Source of the DNA: an uncultured Christensenellaceae bacterium
Lineage (GTDB): Bacteria; Bacillota; Clostridia; Christensenellales; UBA1242
Assembly (NCBI GenBank): GCA_949902685.1
Contig: CATLDS010000011.1
Location: 1-9,086, forward strand
Length of the DNA: 9,086 nt
Direction of reading: 5' to 3'
In this document: positions 1 to 6,721 of the stretch, in pieces
Layout of the letters: the number at the start of each line of letters is the position of its first letter
How positions within the stretch are numbered: the stretch's first letter is position 1
Made by a program: the position numbers and the translations under genes
Notes under the pieces: model-generated
What the model saw: the letters and a program-made list of their open reading frames with translations, nothing else
What the model was told of the DNA's origin: nothing
Database searches by the model: none

Positions 1-68
1 AATTCATAGTACCGAAGAATATTCGACCAGTGTTTAAAAAGGGAGATAAAGATGAACAAGGTAAATAA
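1..68 (+). CDS. 3' end of an upstream gene, frame unresolved (possibly terminase)
   Basis: Two plus-strand frames enter from the left edge and stop near the portal start. One stops with TAA at 35-37 and leaves eleven codons (ending EEYSTSV). The other stops with TAA at 66-68 and leaves 21 codons (including IVPKNIRPVFKKGD), overlapping the portal start by 17 nt. Only one can be the end of the preceding gene, and too little is present to choose or to identify it. In phages of this layout the gene before the portal is normally the large terminase subunit, so that is the positional guess only. Confidence 0.35.
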   Translation, partial: FIVPKNIRPVFKKGDKDEQGK

Positions 69-1905
69 GATAGTGGAAGAGATAAGATTAGATTACAATG
101 CTCGTCGAGAAGCACGCAGGAGTTTGGAGACTCAGTGGCAGTTAAATATCAACTTCATGATGGGCAATCAGTACAGTTACATAGCCTCTAATGGAAGTGT
201 GAGAGAGGATGAGAAACAATATTTTTGGCAAGAGAAAGAGGTGTTTAATCATATTGCACCTCTAATAGAGACACGTATATCCAAGATTAGTAGCAATACA
301 CCTACAGTTACAGTTCTACCAGCCAGTACAGATGAGGCAGATATTGAGAGTGCTCATCTCAGTAAAGAGATATTAAATTCAGTCGCTAATAGACTTAATC
401 TAACTGACATTGAGAAGACGGCTACTACATGGAGCGAAATATGTGGAACTTCGTTCTATAAAGTGATTTGGAATACAGATAGAGGTAAAATGGTCGCCAC
501 AGATGACGCGGGCAAAGCAATACGAGAGGGAGATGTCGAGGTAGAGGTAATATCTCCATTTGAGATTTTCCCAGATAATCTATCTACTGAAAGAATGGAG
601 GATATGGAGAGTATCATTCATGCTAGAGCGGTCGATGTAGGACAGATTAAATCAATGTGGGGAGTAGAGGTTGATGTAGAGAAAGTACACGCATTCACTC
701 TAGATAACACTACTAATAATCTAGGCGGATTAGGATATGATGCTCACATCAATCGAGTCGCGAATACAGAACTAAATAATCATTGTATATTGATAGAACG
801 TTACATTAAACCTAACAATAAGTATGAGAATGGTAGACTGACAATAGTGGCAGGGGACAAGTTATTATTCGATGGTGAATTGCCATATCTAAATGACGAA
901 TTGAATATGCGCACTTTCCCGTTCGTGAAGCAGATATCGAATTATCTTCCGGGTAGTTTCTTTGGAGTCAGTGTAGTTGATAGATTAATTCCAATACAGC
1001 GAGCATACAATGCGGTTAGGAATAGGAAACACGAGTATTTTAATCGCTCGGTAATGAATGTGCTAGCGGTAGAGGATGGTAGTATAGATACTGATTCGTT
1101 GGAGATTGAGGGATTATCTCCCGGCAAAGTACTGGTATATAGACAGGGTAGCAAAGTGCCAGAGATAATGCAAAATCCTAAAATGACTATAGATTTTGAT
1201 AGCGAGGAAGATAGACTTCTAGGCGAATTCAAGACTGTATCTGGTGTGAGCGATATGATGACAGATAGTTATTCACAATACACGAATATGTCAGGTGTCG
1301 CATTAGAGTTGTTGGCAGAACAGGACAATACTAGATTATCTACAGCGATAGATTCGACCAAACTAGCGATTAAGACTGTCGCTAAATTTATACTTAGACT
1401 GTATAAACAGTATGCGGTGTTACCACGTCTACTTAAAATCAATGGTGAGGGTAGCAAGGTGCATTTGTATTATTGGGATAATAACGAAATCTCCAGTGAT
1501 GATGTTGTGTTTGATACTCTAGACGAGAGTAGTGATTCACTTGGCAAACGTAGGATGATGTTATTAGATCTAATCAAGCAAGGTCTAATGTATGACGAAG
1601 ATGGTAAATTCAGTCCAAATATGCGTAAACGATGTTTAGATTTATTAGGTTTTGGTATGTGGGAGAACACATTAGATTTAGATGCTTTACATATAGCAAG
1701 AGCGAAAGAAGAGAATATCTCAACACTGAATGGTGAAGCTCTAGAGATAATGCCAATAGACAATCATCAAATACACATCAACGAGCACACTGCATTTGTT
1801 TTAGGTGGAGATATTAAGAAAAATAAGAATTATAAAAAGTTAATAACACAACTATTTGCTCATATTGAAGAGCATAATAAACATTTGAATAAGGAGAATA
1901 TTTAA
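52..1905 (+). CDS. Phage portal protein (P22-like/clostridial type)
   Basis: The portal forms the dodecameric ring at the capsid vertex through which DNA is packaged and ejected. The 617-aa product starts at an ATG preceded by GGGAG (41-45) at 6-nt spacing. Family-like stretches are SPFEIFPDNLS at about residues 168-178, a helix-rich stem region around 303-330 (FFGVSVVDRLIPIQ followed by RAYNAVRNRKHEYF), and TNMSGVALELLAEQDNTR around 411-428, as expected for the crown-side helices. The length is somewhat shorter than P22 gp1 (about 725 aa) but longer than many SPP1-type portals. The gene is first in a run of scaffold and capsid genes, which supports the call. Its last base is shared with the ATG of the scaffold gene (TAATG). 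The assignment is by recognition of sequence pattern and gene order, without a database search. Confidence 0.86.
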   Translation: MNKVNKIVEEIRLDYNARREARRSLETQWQLNINFMMGNQYSYIASNGSVREDEKQYFWQEKEVFNHIAPLIETRISKISSNTPTVTVLPASTDEADIESAHLSKEILNSVANRLNLTDIEKTATTWSEICGTSFYKVIWNTDRGKMVATDDAGKAIREGDVEVEVISPFEIFPDNLSTERMEDMESIIHARAVDVGQIKSMWGVEVDVEKVHAFTLDNTTNNLGGLGYDAHINRVANTELNNHCILIERYIKPNNKYENGRLTIVAGDKLLFDGELPYLNDELNMRTFPFVKQISNYLPGSFFGVSVVDRLIPIQRAYNAVRNRKHEYFNRSVMNVLAVEDGSIDTDSLEIEGLSPGKVLVYRQGSKVPEIMQNPKMTIDFDSEEDRLLGEFKTVSGVSDMMTDSYSQYTNMSGVALELLAEQDNTRLSTAIDSTKLAIKTVAKFILRLYKQYAVLPRLLKINGEGSKVHLYYWDNNEISSDDVVFDTLDESSDSLGKRRMMLLDLIKQGLMYDEDGKFSPNMRKRCLDLLGFGMWENTLDLDALHIARAKEENISTLNGEALEIMPIDNHQIHINEHTAFVLGGDIKKNKNYKKLITQLFAHIEEHNKHLNKENI

Positions 1906-2459
1906 TGGAAGAATTGGAACAACCTAAACAAGATAACATAGGCTCCAGTGAAAATCTAGGTAAATTTAGAGACGTTGATAGTCTACTCAAAGCTTACAAT
2001 AGTCTTGAGAGCGAGTTTACCAGAAAAAGTCAGCGTCTAGCAGAGTTAGAGAGCGAACGAGTATCTAGCGAGAAGGAGAATGCTAGACTGGCTGATATTG
2101 ATAGAAGAGTAGATGAATTTGTAACAAAATTTGACTTTGCTATTCCTTTCAGTAGCGCGCTGAAAAAAAGTTTGGCAGAAGATGAGAACCTAAACTTAGA
2201 AAGTAAGGCAATGGAACTTATCGCAAATAATTACAAATCTGCTAAAGATTATGCTTGTGATAGCGAATTTTTGAATAATTATATATATTCTAATCAGGAT
2301 ATAAAAGATAGAATCATTAAAGATTATCTATCTAATGTCACTCAATCTTCGCCCATCAAGGTTGATAATTCGGGCTCTATTCTTCTCACTGCACCCAAGA
2401 TACCAACTACAATTAAAGAGGCTGGTAACTTGGCTAAATCAATTATTAAACAGAAATAA
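1905..2459 (+). CDS. Phage scaffolding-like protein
   Basis: This is a 184-aa, acidic, helix-rich protein lying between portal and capsid genes, where scaffolding proteins usually sit. Scaffolds guide coat assembly into a procapsid and then leave. The N-terminal third has LGKFRDVDSLLKAYNSLESE (about residues 18-37), a motif typical of this group. It is followed by a heptad-like stretch rich in Glu, Arg and Leu (residues 38-72) likely to form a coiled coil. The C-terminus is basic (AKSIIKQK), as coat-binding tails of scaffolds often are. The start is the ATG overlapping the portal stop by one base, with AAGGAG at 1891-1896 inside the portal gene, so translation is probably coupled. No protease motif was seen, so this is not obviously a fused maturation protease. 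Confidence 0.78.
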   Translation: MEELEQPKQDNIGSSENLGKFRDVDSLLKAYNSLESEFTRKSQRLAELESERVSSEKENARLADIDRRVDEFVTKFDFAIPFSSALKKSLAEDENLNLESKAMELIANNYKSAKDYACDSEFLNNYIYSNQDIKDRIIKDYLSNVTQSSPIKVDNSGSILLTAPKIPTTIKEAGNLAKSIIKQK

Positions 2460-2468
2460 GGAGAGAAT

Positions 2469-3662
2469 ATGATAGACTTAACAACAGCGCAGAACGCACT
2501 AAAAGATGCGTATCTAGTCGCAGCGTGCAATCAATTAAATACTAGAACTAATCCACTACTGGCTAAGATTAAACAATCATCTAGTGATGTATATGGCAAG
2601 CAGATTATTAAGATGGCGCCAGTGGGATTGAATGGTGGTGTAGGAGCTGGTAGCGAGACAGGCGAATTGCCTACTGCTAAAGAGAACACCTACGTACAGT
2701 TTAAGACAACACTAAAGAATCTATACGGAACTATAGAGATTAGCGACAAGGCAATAAGAGCCAGTGCGAATAATAGCGGAGCATTCGTAGATTTACTTAA
2801 TGCTGAGATGGAAGGACTACTCACTGCTTCTAAATTCAACTTAGGACGAATGCTATATGGAAATGGCTCGGGTGAAGTTGGCAAAGTGACTGCATACGCT
2901 TCAGGAGTGGCCACACTAGATAGTGTTAAAAATTTAATGGAAGGAATGGTAGTAGACACATATGGCAGTACTGGTATTACCAATGCAGGACTTAGAATTG
3001 CATATGTAGATAGAGTTAACAAAAAAGTAACATTCACTAAATCTCCTGCTACAGCGTTAGTCGCTAATGATGTTTTATATGTTCAGGGTAGTAAGGACAA
3101 TGAAATTACTGGTCTAGGCGCAATATTTGCATCATCAGGTAGTTTATATGGTCTCAATAGAGAGAATAACAAATGGTTAAACCCTTATATGAGTGATACT
3201 AATCAAGAGATTAGTGATAGTTTATTGCAGACTGCAGTAGACTTTTTGGAGGAAAACACTGGGTCGAATATCGACTTCATTACTTGTGGAGCGGGTGTTA
3301 AACGTGCCTATCAGCAATATTTAGCTTGCTACAGACGTAATGTAGATGTCACTGTGCTAGAGGGTGGATACAAGGCAATTAGTTTCAATGGTATTCCAGT
3401 AGTAAGTGATAGATTTATTCCAGATGACACACTTTATTTATTAGATAGTACTAAATTTACACTTCATCAATTATGTGATTGGGAATGGATAGAGGGAGAA
3501 GGTGGCAAAATTCTTCGACAAAAGGCAGGCTACCCAGCCTATACTGCTACACTTGTTAAATACGCAGACCTAATTTGTGACCAGCCTAATGGACAGGCTA
3601 AATTTAGCAATATCAAAGCAAGTGTTACCAATCCATTCGCAACAATAGTAGACAAACAATAA
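2469..3662 (+). CDS. Phage major capsid protein (HK97-fold coat protein, inferred)
   Basis: The 397-aa product builds the icosahedral shell. A strong AAGGAG (2458-2463) overlaps the scaffold stop and sets the ATG start. Coat-like features in order are: an N-terminal arm (residues 1-35); a Gly-rich segment GLNGGVGAGSETGELP (53-68); the hallmark block TTLKNLYGTIEISDKAIRAS (80-99); the turn GNGSG (131-135); and a C-terminal core with ISFNGIPVVSDRFIPDDTLY (304-323), which resembles the late beta-strands of HK97-type coats. Residues 136-210 look like an inserted beta-rich module (AYVDRVNKKVTFTKS), in a place comparable to insertion domains of other short-tailed phage coats. The placement directly after the scaffold supports the call. 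Product identity is from pattern and context; the exact family was not searched. Confidence 0.86.
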   Translation: MIDLTTAQNALKDAYLVAACNQLNTRTNPLLAKIKQSSSDVYGKQIIKMAPVGLNGGVGAGSETGELPTAKENTYVQFKTTLKNLYGTIEISDKAIRASANNSGAFVDLLNAEMEGLLTASKFNLGRMLYGNGSGEVGKVTAYASGVATLDSVKNLMEGMVVDTYGSTGITNAGLRIAYVDRVNKKVTFTKSPATALVANDVLYVQGSKDNEITGLGAIFASSGSLYGLNRENNKWLNPYMSDTNQEISDSLLQTAVDFLEENTGSNIDFITCGAGVKRAYQQYLACYRRNVDVTVLEGGYKAISFNGIPVVSDRFIPDDTLYLLDSTKFTLHQLCDWEWIEGEGGKILRQKAGYPAYTATLVKYADLICDQPNGQAKFSNIKASVTNPFATIVDKQ

Positions 3663-3672
3663 AAGGACGATT

Positions 3673-4002
3673 ATGAAAACAAAAATTATGCACGATGTTT
3701 ACGAGATAAGCAAACGAATTAAGTATATTGATAGAGGTTATTATATTGTCTATGATACATTGAAGCATAAGTTTGAAGTTCATAATGCGAATCAATTAGG
3801 TGATACATTTTGTGTGAATTTACCTTACTCGTATCTTGACGAACGAACATTAGTATATGTAAATGAGACAAATACGAGTAACATTGATAAAATTATAGAT
3901 AAATTAGATAGTGACAATACACTGAGAGAGAACGCGGAGAAAAGACGTGTTTTTTCTCAGCTAAATGACACTATCGAAGACAGTATCAAGGAGACAATAT
4001 GA
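3673..4002 (+). CDS. Conserved phage head-region protein of unknown function (109 aa)
   Basis: This small protein lies between coat and connector genes. Its ATG is preceded by AAAGGA (3662-3667). The first half is beta-rich (YIDRGYYIVYDTLKHKFEVH, residues 17-36, then QLGDTFCVNLPYSYLDERT). The second half is a charged helix (NIDKIIDKLDSDNTLRENAE). From memory, proteins of this form (short, 'YFIVFD...KFEVHN' then 'TFC...PY..LD.RTV') sit at this position in clostridial and gut phages, but no function is known to me. A head-completion, decoration or DNA-stabilising role is possible from position alone. It overlaps the next gene by four bases (ATGA), so the two are probably translated together. 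Confidence 0.7.
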   Translation: MKTKIMHDVYEISKRIKYIDRGYYIVYDTLKHKFEVHNANQLGDTFCVNLPYSYLDERTLVYVNETNTSNIDKIIDKLDSDNTLRENAEKRRVFSQLNDTIEDSIKETI

Positions 4003-4559
4003 AAATAAAAGATTTAATAATAGAATGTGCGGATATGTTAGGGATGTTTGATGAGAGGGTATTATTAGAGAATATTAATGAGGAAAATGAGTTCATGGCA
4101 TTAGAGAATGCGGAGATTAAGAAGTTATTTAACCTTACTAAATTTTCAGTACGAGAATTATGCTCCAATTATTTGCCTGTACTAGCAAGTTGTGAAATTA
4201 ATGTAGAAGAGGGTAAGTACCCAATTTCAAATTTAGTAAATTGTATCCGCATTCATAATATTCATAAAGATCACGAGGAAATTGATTATAAGATAATTAA
4301 CCGTACTATTTCTGTTATAGAAAATGGAATATACACTGTGGAGTATTTTAGTTATCCAGAGATTAATTCATTGTTTGATGAGATAGATTTTTTAAACAAT
4401 CTTAATCCAGATGTAATTGTATTTGGTCTGTGTGCGTACTATTGCCTAAGTTGTGGGTTGTTTGATGACTTCCAAGAATTTCATTCTAAATATATCGACA
4501 GAGCAGAGAGTTTAAAAAATATGAAGATTTTTAATATTCCAATGAGGAGATGGATGTGA
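3999..4559 (+). CDS. Head-tail connector / gp4-like head completion protein
   Basis: This 186-aa protein starts at the ATG of an ATGA overlap, with AAGGAG at 3988-3993. It opens with MKIKDLIIECADMLG and contains mixed helix and strand segments. Towards the end it has a conserved-looking helix (VIVFGLCAYYCLSCGLFDDF, about residues 138-157), a second helix with SKYIDRAESLK, and a short basic-aromatic tail ending PMRRWM. This layout, and the terminal RRW, is typical of connector proteins that follow the coat gene in short-tailed phages of Gram-positives. The P22 counterpart is gp4 (166 aa), which attaches below the portal. Similarity to P22 gp4 itself would be remote. The next gene begins inside its last codons. 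Confidence 0.66.
   Translation: MKIKDLIIECADMLGMFDERVLLENINEENEFMALENAEIKKLFNLTKFSVRELCSNYLPVLASCEINVEEGKYPISNLVNCIRIHNIHKDHEEIDYKIINRTISVIENGIYTVEYFSYPEINSLFDEIDFLNNLNPDVIVFGLCAYYCLSCGLFDDFQEFHSKYIDRAESLKNMKIFNIPMRRWM
4545..4558 (+). promoter_or_regulatory. Ribosome binding site that decides the start of the tail-hub gene
   Basis: AGGAG at 4545-4549 directly abuts the ATG at 4550, leaving no spacer. The in-frame GTG at 4556 lies six bases downstream, the normal Shine-Dalgarno spacing, and creates a four-base GTGA overlap with the upstream stop (TGA 4557-4559). The GTG is therefore the likelier start, and the ATG two codons upstream is probably not used. Confidence 0.65.
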
Positions 4560-5980
4560 GAGTTAAGAAGAAAGTTGACATAGAGCACTTCGATAACTTC
4601 AATAAACGTGATGGAGAAGCGTCTTGTATTGAGTTTTATAATTATTTTCCAAGACGTGGACTTTATAATTCGTTAGGCATTGACAATGCTAAATTTCCAG
4701 TTGCACTAGATGAAAATATGGATATGGAGATAGACATATCTTCAGGTAATTTTGACGAATTGAAAGGTGTGGCATACATTAAGCAGTATTTTCCTAATAG
4801 CAAGTCATATGAGCATAGATTACTGTTGTATGGAAATGACAAAAAGGTATATCTAAACCAACTATTTTCGTACGATTTCAAATTGCACTACATATTCGAT
4901 ATAACTTTGGATTCACCGCCAGTGACACTAGCGTATAAGAAGAATGATCAGGATGTTGTACTATTAACGAGTACCAACAAAATGTATATCTGGAAAGTTA
5001 ACTATTCTCCCTATGCTATTACTAATGTGCCAATCATCACCAGTATGTGTATGAACGAAGGTGTTCTGTACTGCACCATTAGAGAGCCGTCATTTAAAAT
5101 TTGGTATACCGAAGATTTAGACGCGGAGAGATTGGGTACACCGAATAGGAAGTCTGGATACATCACACTCGCAGATGAATTGGGAGAGTCTAGGAAAATT
5201 CTCACTTTTAATGAGGAAGTGTATGTATTCCGTGATTATGGAATATCCAAGATTACTAAAAGTAAGAACGAATTATTAGTTAGTCAAATTTATTTATCTA
5301 ACACTAAGTTATTCAGTAATACTGTTAGTATTTGCGGTAACGCTATACTATTTGTAACAGCTGATGGTCTATACACTTTCAATGGAGTGAAGGTTAGTAA
5401 ACTATCCGTCAATCTAAATATTGAATTGATAGATACCGATAATAGTTCATGTGCATCATCATTGGGCGAAAAATATTATTTGGCTATACGGGCTAAATTT
5501 GATGATGAGAAGATAATGTGTGAAGAAGGCGAATATAAGAATAATGCTCTATTAATACTGGATACCATTGACTATTCTTATCAAATTATTAGAGGAGTAG
5601 ATATAGGTGGTTTGTTGCCTATTAAAACTGATATATGCGAGAAAATGTTGTTGACTTTTAATTCAGTTCATACTGATAAACTAGGTGAGATTTGTTCTAG
5701 TTCGACTTGCTTTAATACAGTACTACCTAAGTATTGGGTTAGTGGAGATTTATGTGATTGTGCTAACACTAAACTTTTTACAAGGTTGATAATCAAGTGT
5801 GAACAGGGCATTAAGTTTAATCTATTGCATTCGGGTAAATCAACTTCATTTACGACATATCAATCGGGCAATAATGAATTTTCTTTTAGGATTTGCAGTA
5901 AAGATATGCGAATAGAAATAGAGTCGAATAATCTAAGTGCTAATGTAGAAAAAGTGACTTTAGAATACTATGAATATTGA
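4556..5980 (+). CDS. gp10-like tail hub / packaged-DNA stabilisation protein
   Basis: The gene is read from GTG 4556 (474 aa); an ATG at 4550 would add two residues but has no room for its ribosome binding site. The protein is beta-rich throughout, with repeated strand-turn blocks: AYIKQYF then LLLYGNDKKVYLNQ; TSTNKMYIWKV; VLYCTIREPSFKIWYTEDLD (about residues 170-189); EEVYVFRDYGISKI (220-233); and AILFVTADGLYTFNGVKV (263-280). Such repeats suggest a beta-propeller body. P22 gp10 (472 aa), which plugs the portal-gp4 assembly, has a closely similar length, the same place after gp4, and comparable 'FIVCFG.S.IEYF' and 'YAFISH' blocks. The call rests on length, order and fold pattern, so a distant family is possible. 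It ends TGA, and a small open frame starts within its last codons. Confidence 0.66.
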   Translation: MRVKKKVDIEHFDNFNKRDGEASCIEFYNYFPRRGLYNSLGIDNAKFPVALDENMDMEIDISSGNFDELKGVAYIKQYFPNSKSYEHRLLLYGNDKKVYLNQLFSYDFKLHYIFDITLDSPPVTLAYKKNDQDVVLLTSTNKMYIWKVNYSPYAITNVPIITSMCMNEGVLYCTIREPSFKIWYTEDLDAERLGTPNRKSGYITLADELGESRKILTFNEEVYVFRDYGISKITKSKNELLVSQIYLSNTKLFSNTVSICGNAILFVTADGLYTFNGVKVSKLSVNLNIELIDTDNSSCASSLGEKYYLAIRAKFDDEKIMCEEGEYKNNALLILDTIDYSYQIIRGVDIGGLLPIKTDICEKMLLTFNSVHTDKLGEICSSSTCFNTVLPKYWVSGDLCDCANTKLFTRLIIKCEQGIKFNLLHSGKSTSFTTYQSGNNEFSFRICSKDMRIEIESNNLSANVEKVTLEYYEY

Positions 5981-6095
5981 TTTAAACTTTATAAAAAAAT
6001 TAAATATATATTTTCAATATATGTTATCCTTGAATACTAATTATTTCAAAAAATTTTTAAATATGGATGAAAACACAGATGAAAATACGAATTAA
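5970..6095 (+). CDS. Small phage protein, 41 aa, overlapping the tail-hub stop
   Basis: An ATG at 5970 lies 11 nt inside the end of the tail-hub gene, and the frame stays open for 41 codons to TAA 6093-6095. The same short-overlap coupling links the preceding genes. The product begins MNIDLNFIKKLNIYFQYMLS, is rich in Ile, Leu, Phe, Tyr and Lys in its first 30 residues (amphipathic, no clear membrane span), and ends with the tandem repeat DENTDENTN. The two 12-base repeat units differ only at third codon positions (AAC/AAT and ACA/ACG), which is what selection on the peptide would leave. There is no strong ribosome binding site (only AGAA upstream), so expression would rely on coupling. Function unknown. 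An untranslated spacer is the alternative. Confidence 0.45.
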   Translation: MNIDLNFIKKLNIYFQYMLSLNTNYFKKFLNMDENTDENTN

Positions 6096-6153
6096 TATGT
6101 GATTTGCGACTATAATTTTAAATTTTTTGACTAAAAATAAAAAGGAGAAAATA

Positions 6154-6642
6154 ATGAATTGGAAAAATCGCTTAAAAAATTATAATTTTTGGATATCGTT
6201 ATTTAGTGCTGTACTATTAATTTTGCAAGCATTTAATATTAAACTTGATATTGCATATGTCAGTGAAATTGGTACAGCTGTACTAGGACTATTGGTAGTG
6301 ATAGGTATCATTAGTGACCCTACTAAAACAAGTGTTAAGCAAGAAAGCCCAAAAACAGAAAATAACCAATCAACATCAATTAATAAAACTACAGATATAC
6401 CCACTAACGAAAAAAATGAGAATACTATTGATAATCTATCGTATGATTTCAAAACTGTTTTCGAGAAGATAAGTAAGGATTTAGACGAGATTATTAAGAA
6501 TAAATCTGTGGACAGTTCTAAGAAAGAATTATTATCAAATGAAGTAGAGTGTAGTTTAACCATGAATAATAACGCAAGCAATAATACATCAAAACTAGAG
6601 AATGAGAATAGTGAGGTTATTACACACAATATTGTTAATTAG
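6154..6642 (+). CDS. Phage holin, phi-LC3-type, with long hydrophilic C-terminal extension
   Basis: Holins permeabilise the inner membrane at the end of the lytic cycle so that endolysin can reach the wall. The ATG at 6154 is set by AAGGAG (6142-6147) at 6-nt spacing; a TTG at 6127 in the same frame lies upstream of that site and is not a credible start. The 162-aa product opens with MNWKNRLKNYNFWISL, with membrane segments at about residues 11-27 and 39-54 separated by a short loop (NIKLDIAYVSEIG), and GIISDPT right after the second span. These are the hallmarks of the phi-LC3 holin family. Family members are usually about 70-100 aa; here residues 60-162 form an additional polar tail rich in Asn, Ser, Lys, Glu and Thr. 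No endolysin gene follows. The gene is the last of the late operon, and its TAG overlaps the terminator stem. Confidence 0.88.
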   Translation: MNWKNRLKNYNFWISLFSAVLLILQAFNIKLDIAYVSEIGTAVLGLLVVIGIISDPTKTSVKQESPKTENNQSTSINKTTDIPTNEKNENTIDNLSYDFKTVFEKISKDLDEIIKNKSVDSSKKELLSNEVECSLTMNNNASNNTSKLENENSEVITHNIVN

Positions 6643-6665
6643 ACTAGGGAAACCTAGTCTTTTTA
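6641..6665 (+). terminator. Rho-independent terminator of the phage late operon
   Basis: A perfect 8-bp stem AGACTAGG/CCTAGTCT closes a GAAA tetraloop and runs into TTTTT at the right side. The 5' arm begins inside the holin stop codon (TAG 6640-6642), so the operon ends immediately after the last gene. Confidence 0.93.
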
Positions 6666-6687
6666 TATATTAATTTCAAATTAGGTC

Positions 6688-6715
6688 TTGAAAGATTTTT
6701 TATTTATGATATAAT
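6688..6715 (+). promoter_or_regulatory. Strong extended -10 promoter, start at or next to a GTG codon
   Basis: The -35 box TTGAAA (6688-6693), a 16-bp spacer and TATAAT (6710-6715), with the TG of an extended -10 at 6707-6708 (TGATATAAT), make a near-consensus housekeeping-sigma promoter. Transcription should begin about 6-7 bases after the -10, at 6721-6722, exactly where the GTG of the following gene lies. The promoter starts 22 bases after the late-operon terminator, so the next gene is expressed independently of the phage late genes. Confidence 0.85.
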
Positions 6716-6721
6716 ATTTAA

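Noticed and set aside
942..5205. Several reverse-strand frames of 60-115 codons across the portal, coat and tail-hub genes
   Set aside because: All lie fully inside well-supported plus-strand genes, lack ribosome binding sites and have low-complexity Ser/Leu-rich translations.
4557..5980. Possible recoding of TGA (as in Mycoplasma or Gracilibacteria)
   Set aside because: TGA occurs only at sensible gene ends (4000-4002, 4557-4559, 5978-5980) with overlapping starts, tryptophan is TGG throughout, and the long frames contain no internal TGA.
6111..6116. TATAAT upstream of the holin as a separate promoter
   Set aside because: No -35 box or extended -10 TG is present at any reasonable spacing; the region is simply AT-rich.
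6127..6153. TTG 6127 as the holin start
   Set aside because: It lies upstream of the AAGGAG that clearly serves ATG 6154, and would add nine residues not seen in phi-LC3 holins.
6180..6629. A 149-codon reverse-strand open frame over the holin gene
   Set aside because: It is hydrophobic noise opposite a Lys/Asn/Ser-rich coding strand, with no ribosome binding site, and the plus-strand holin is certain.
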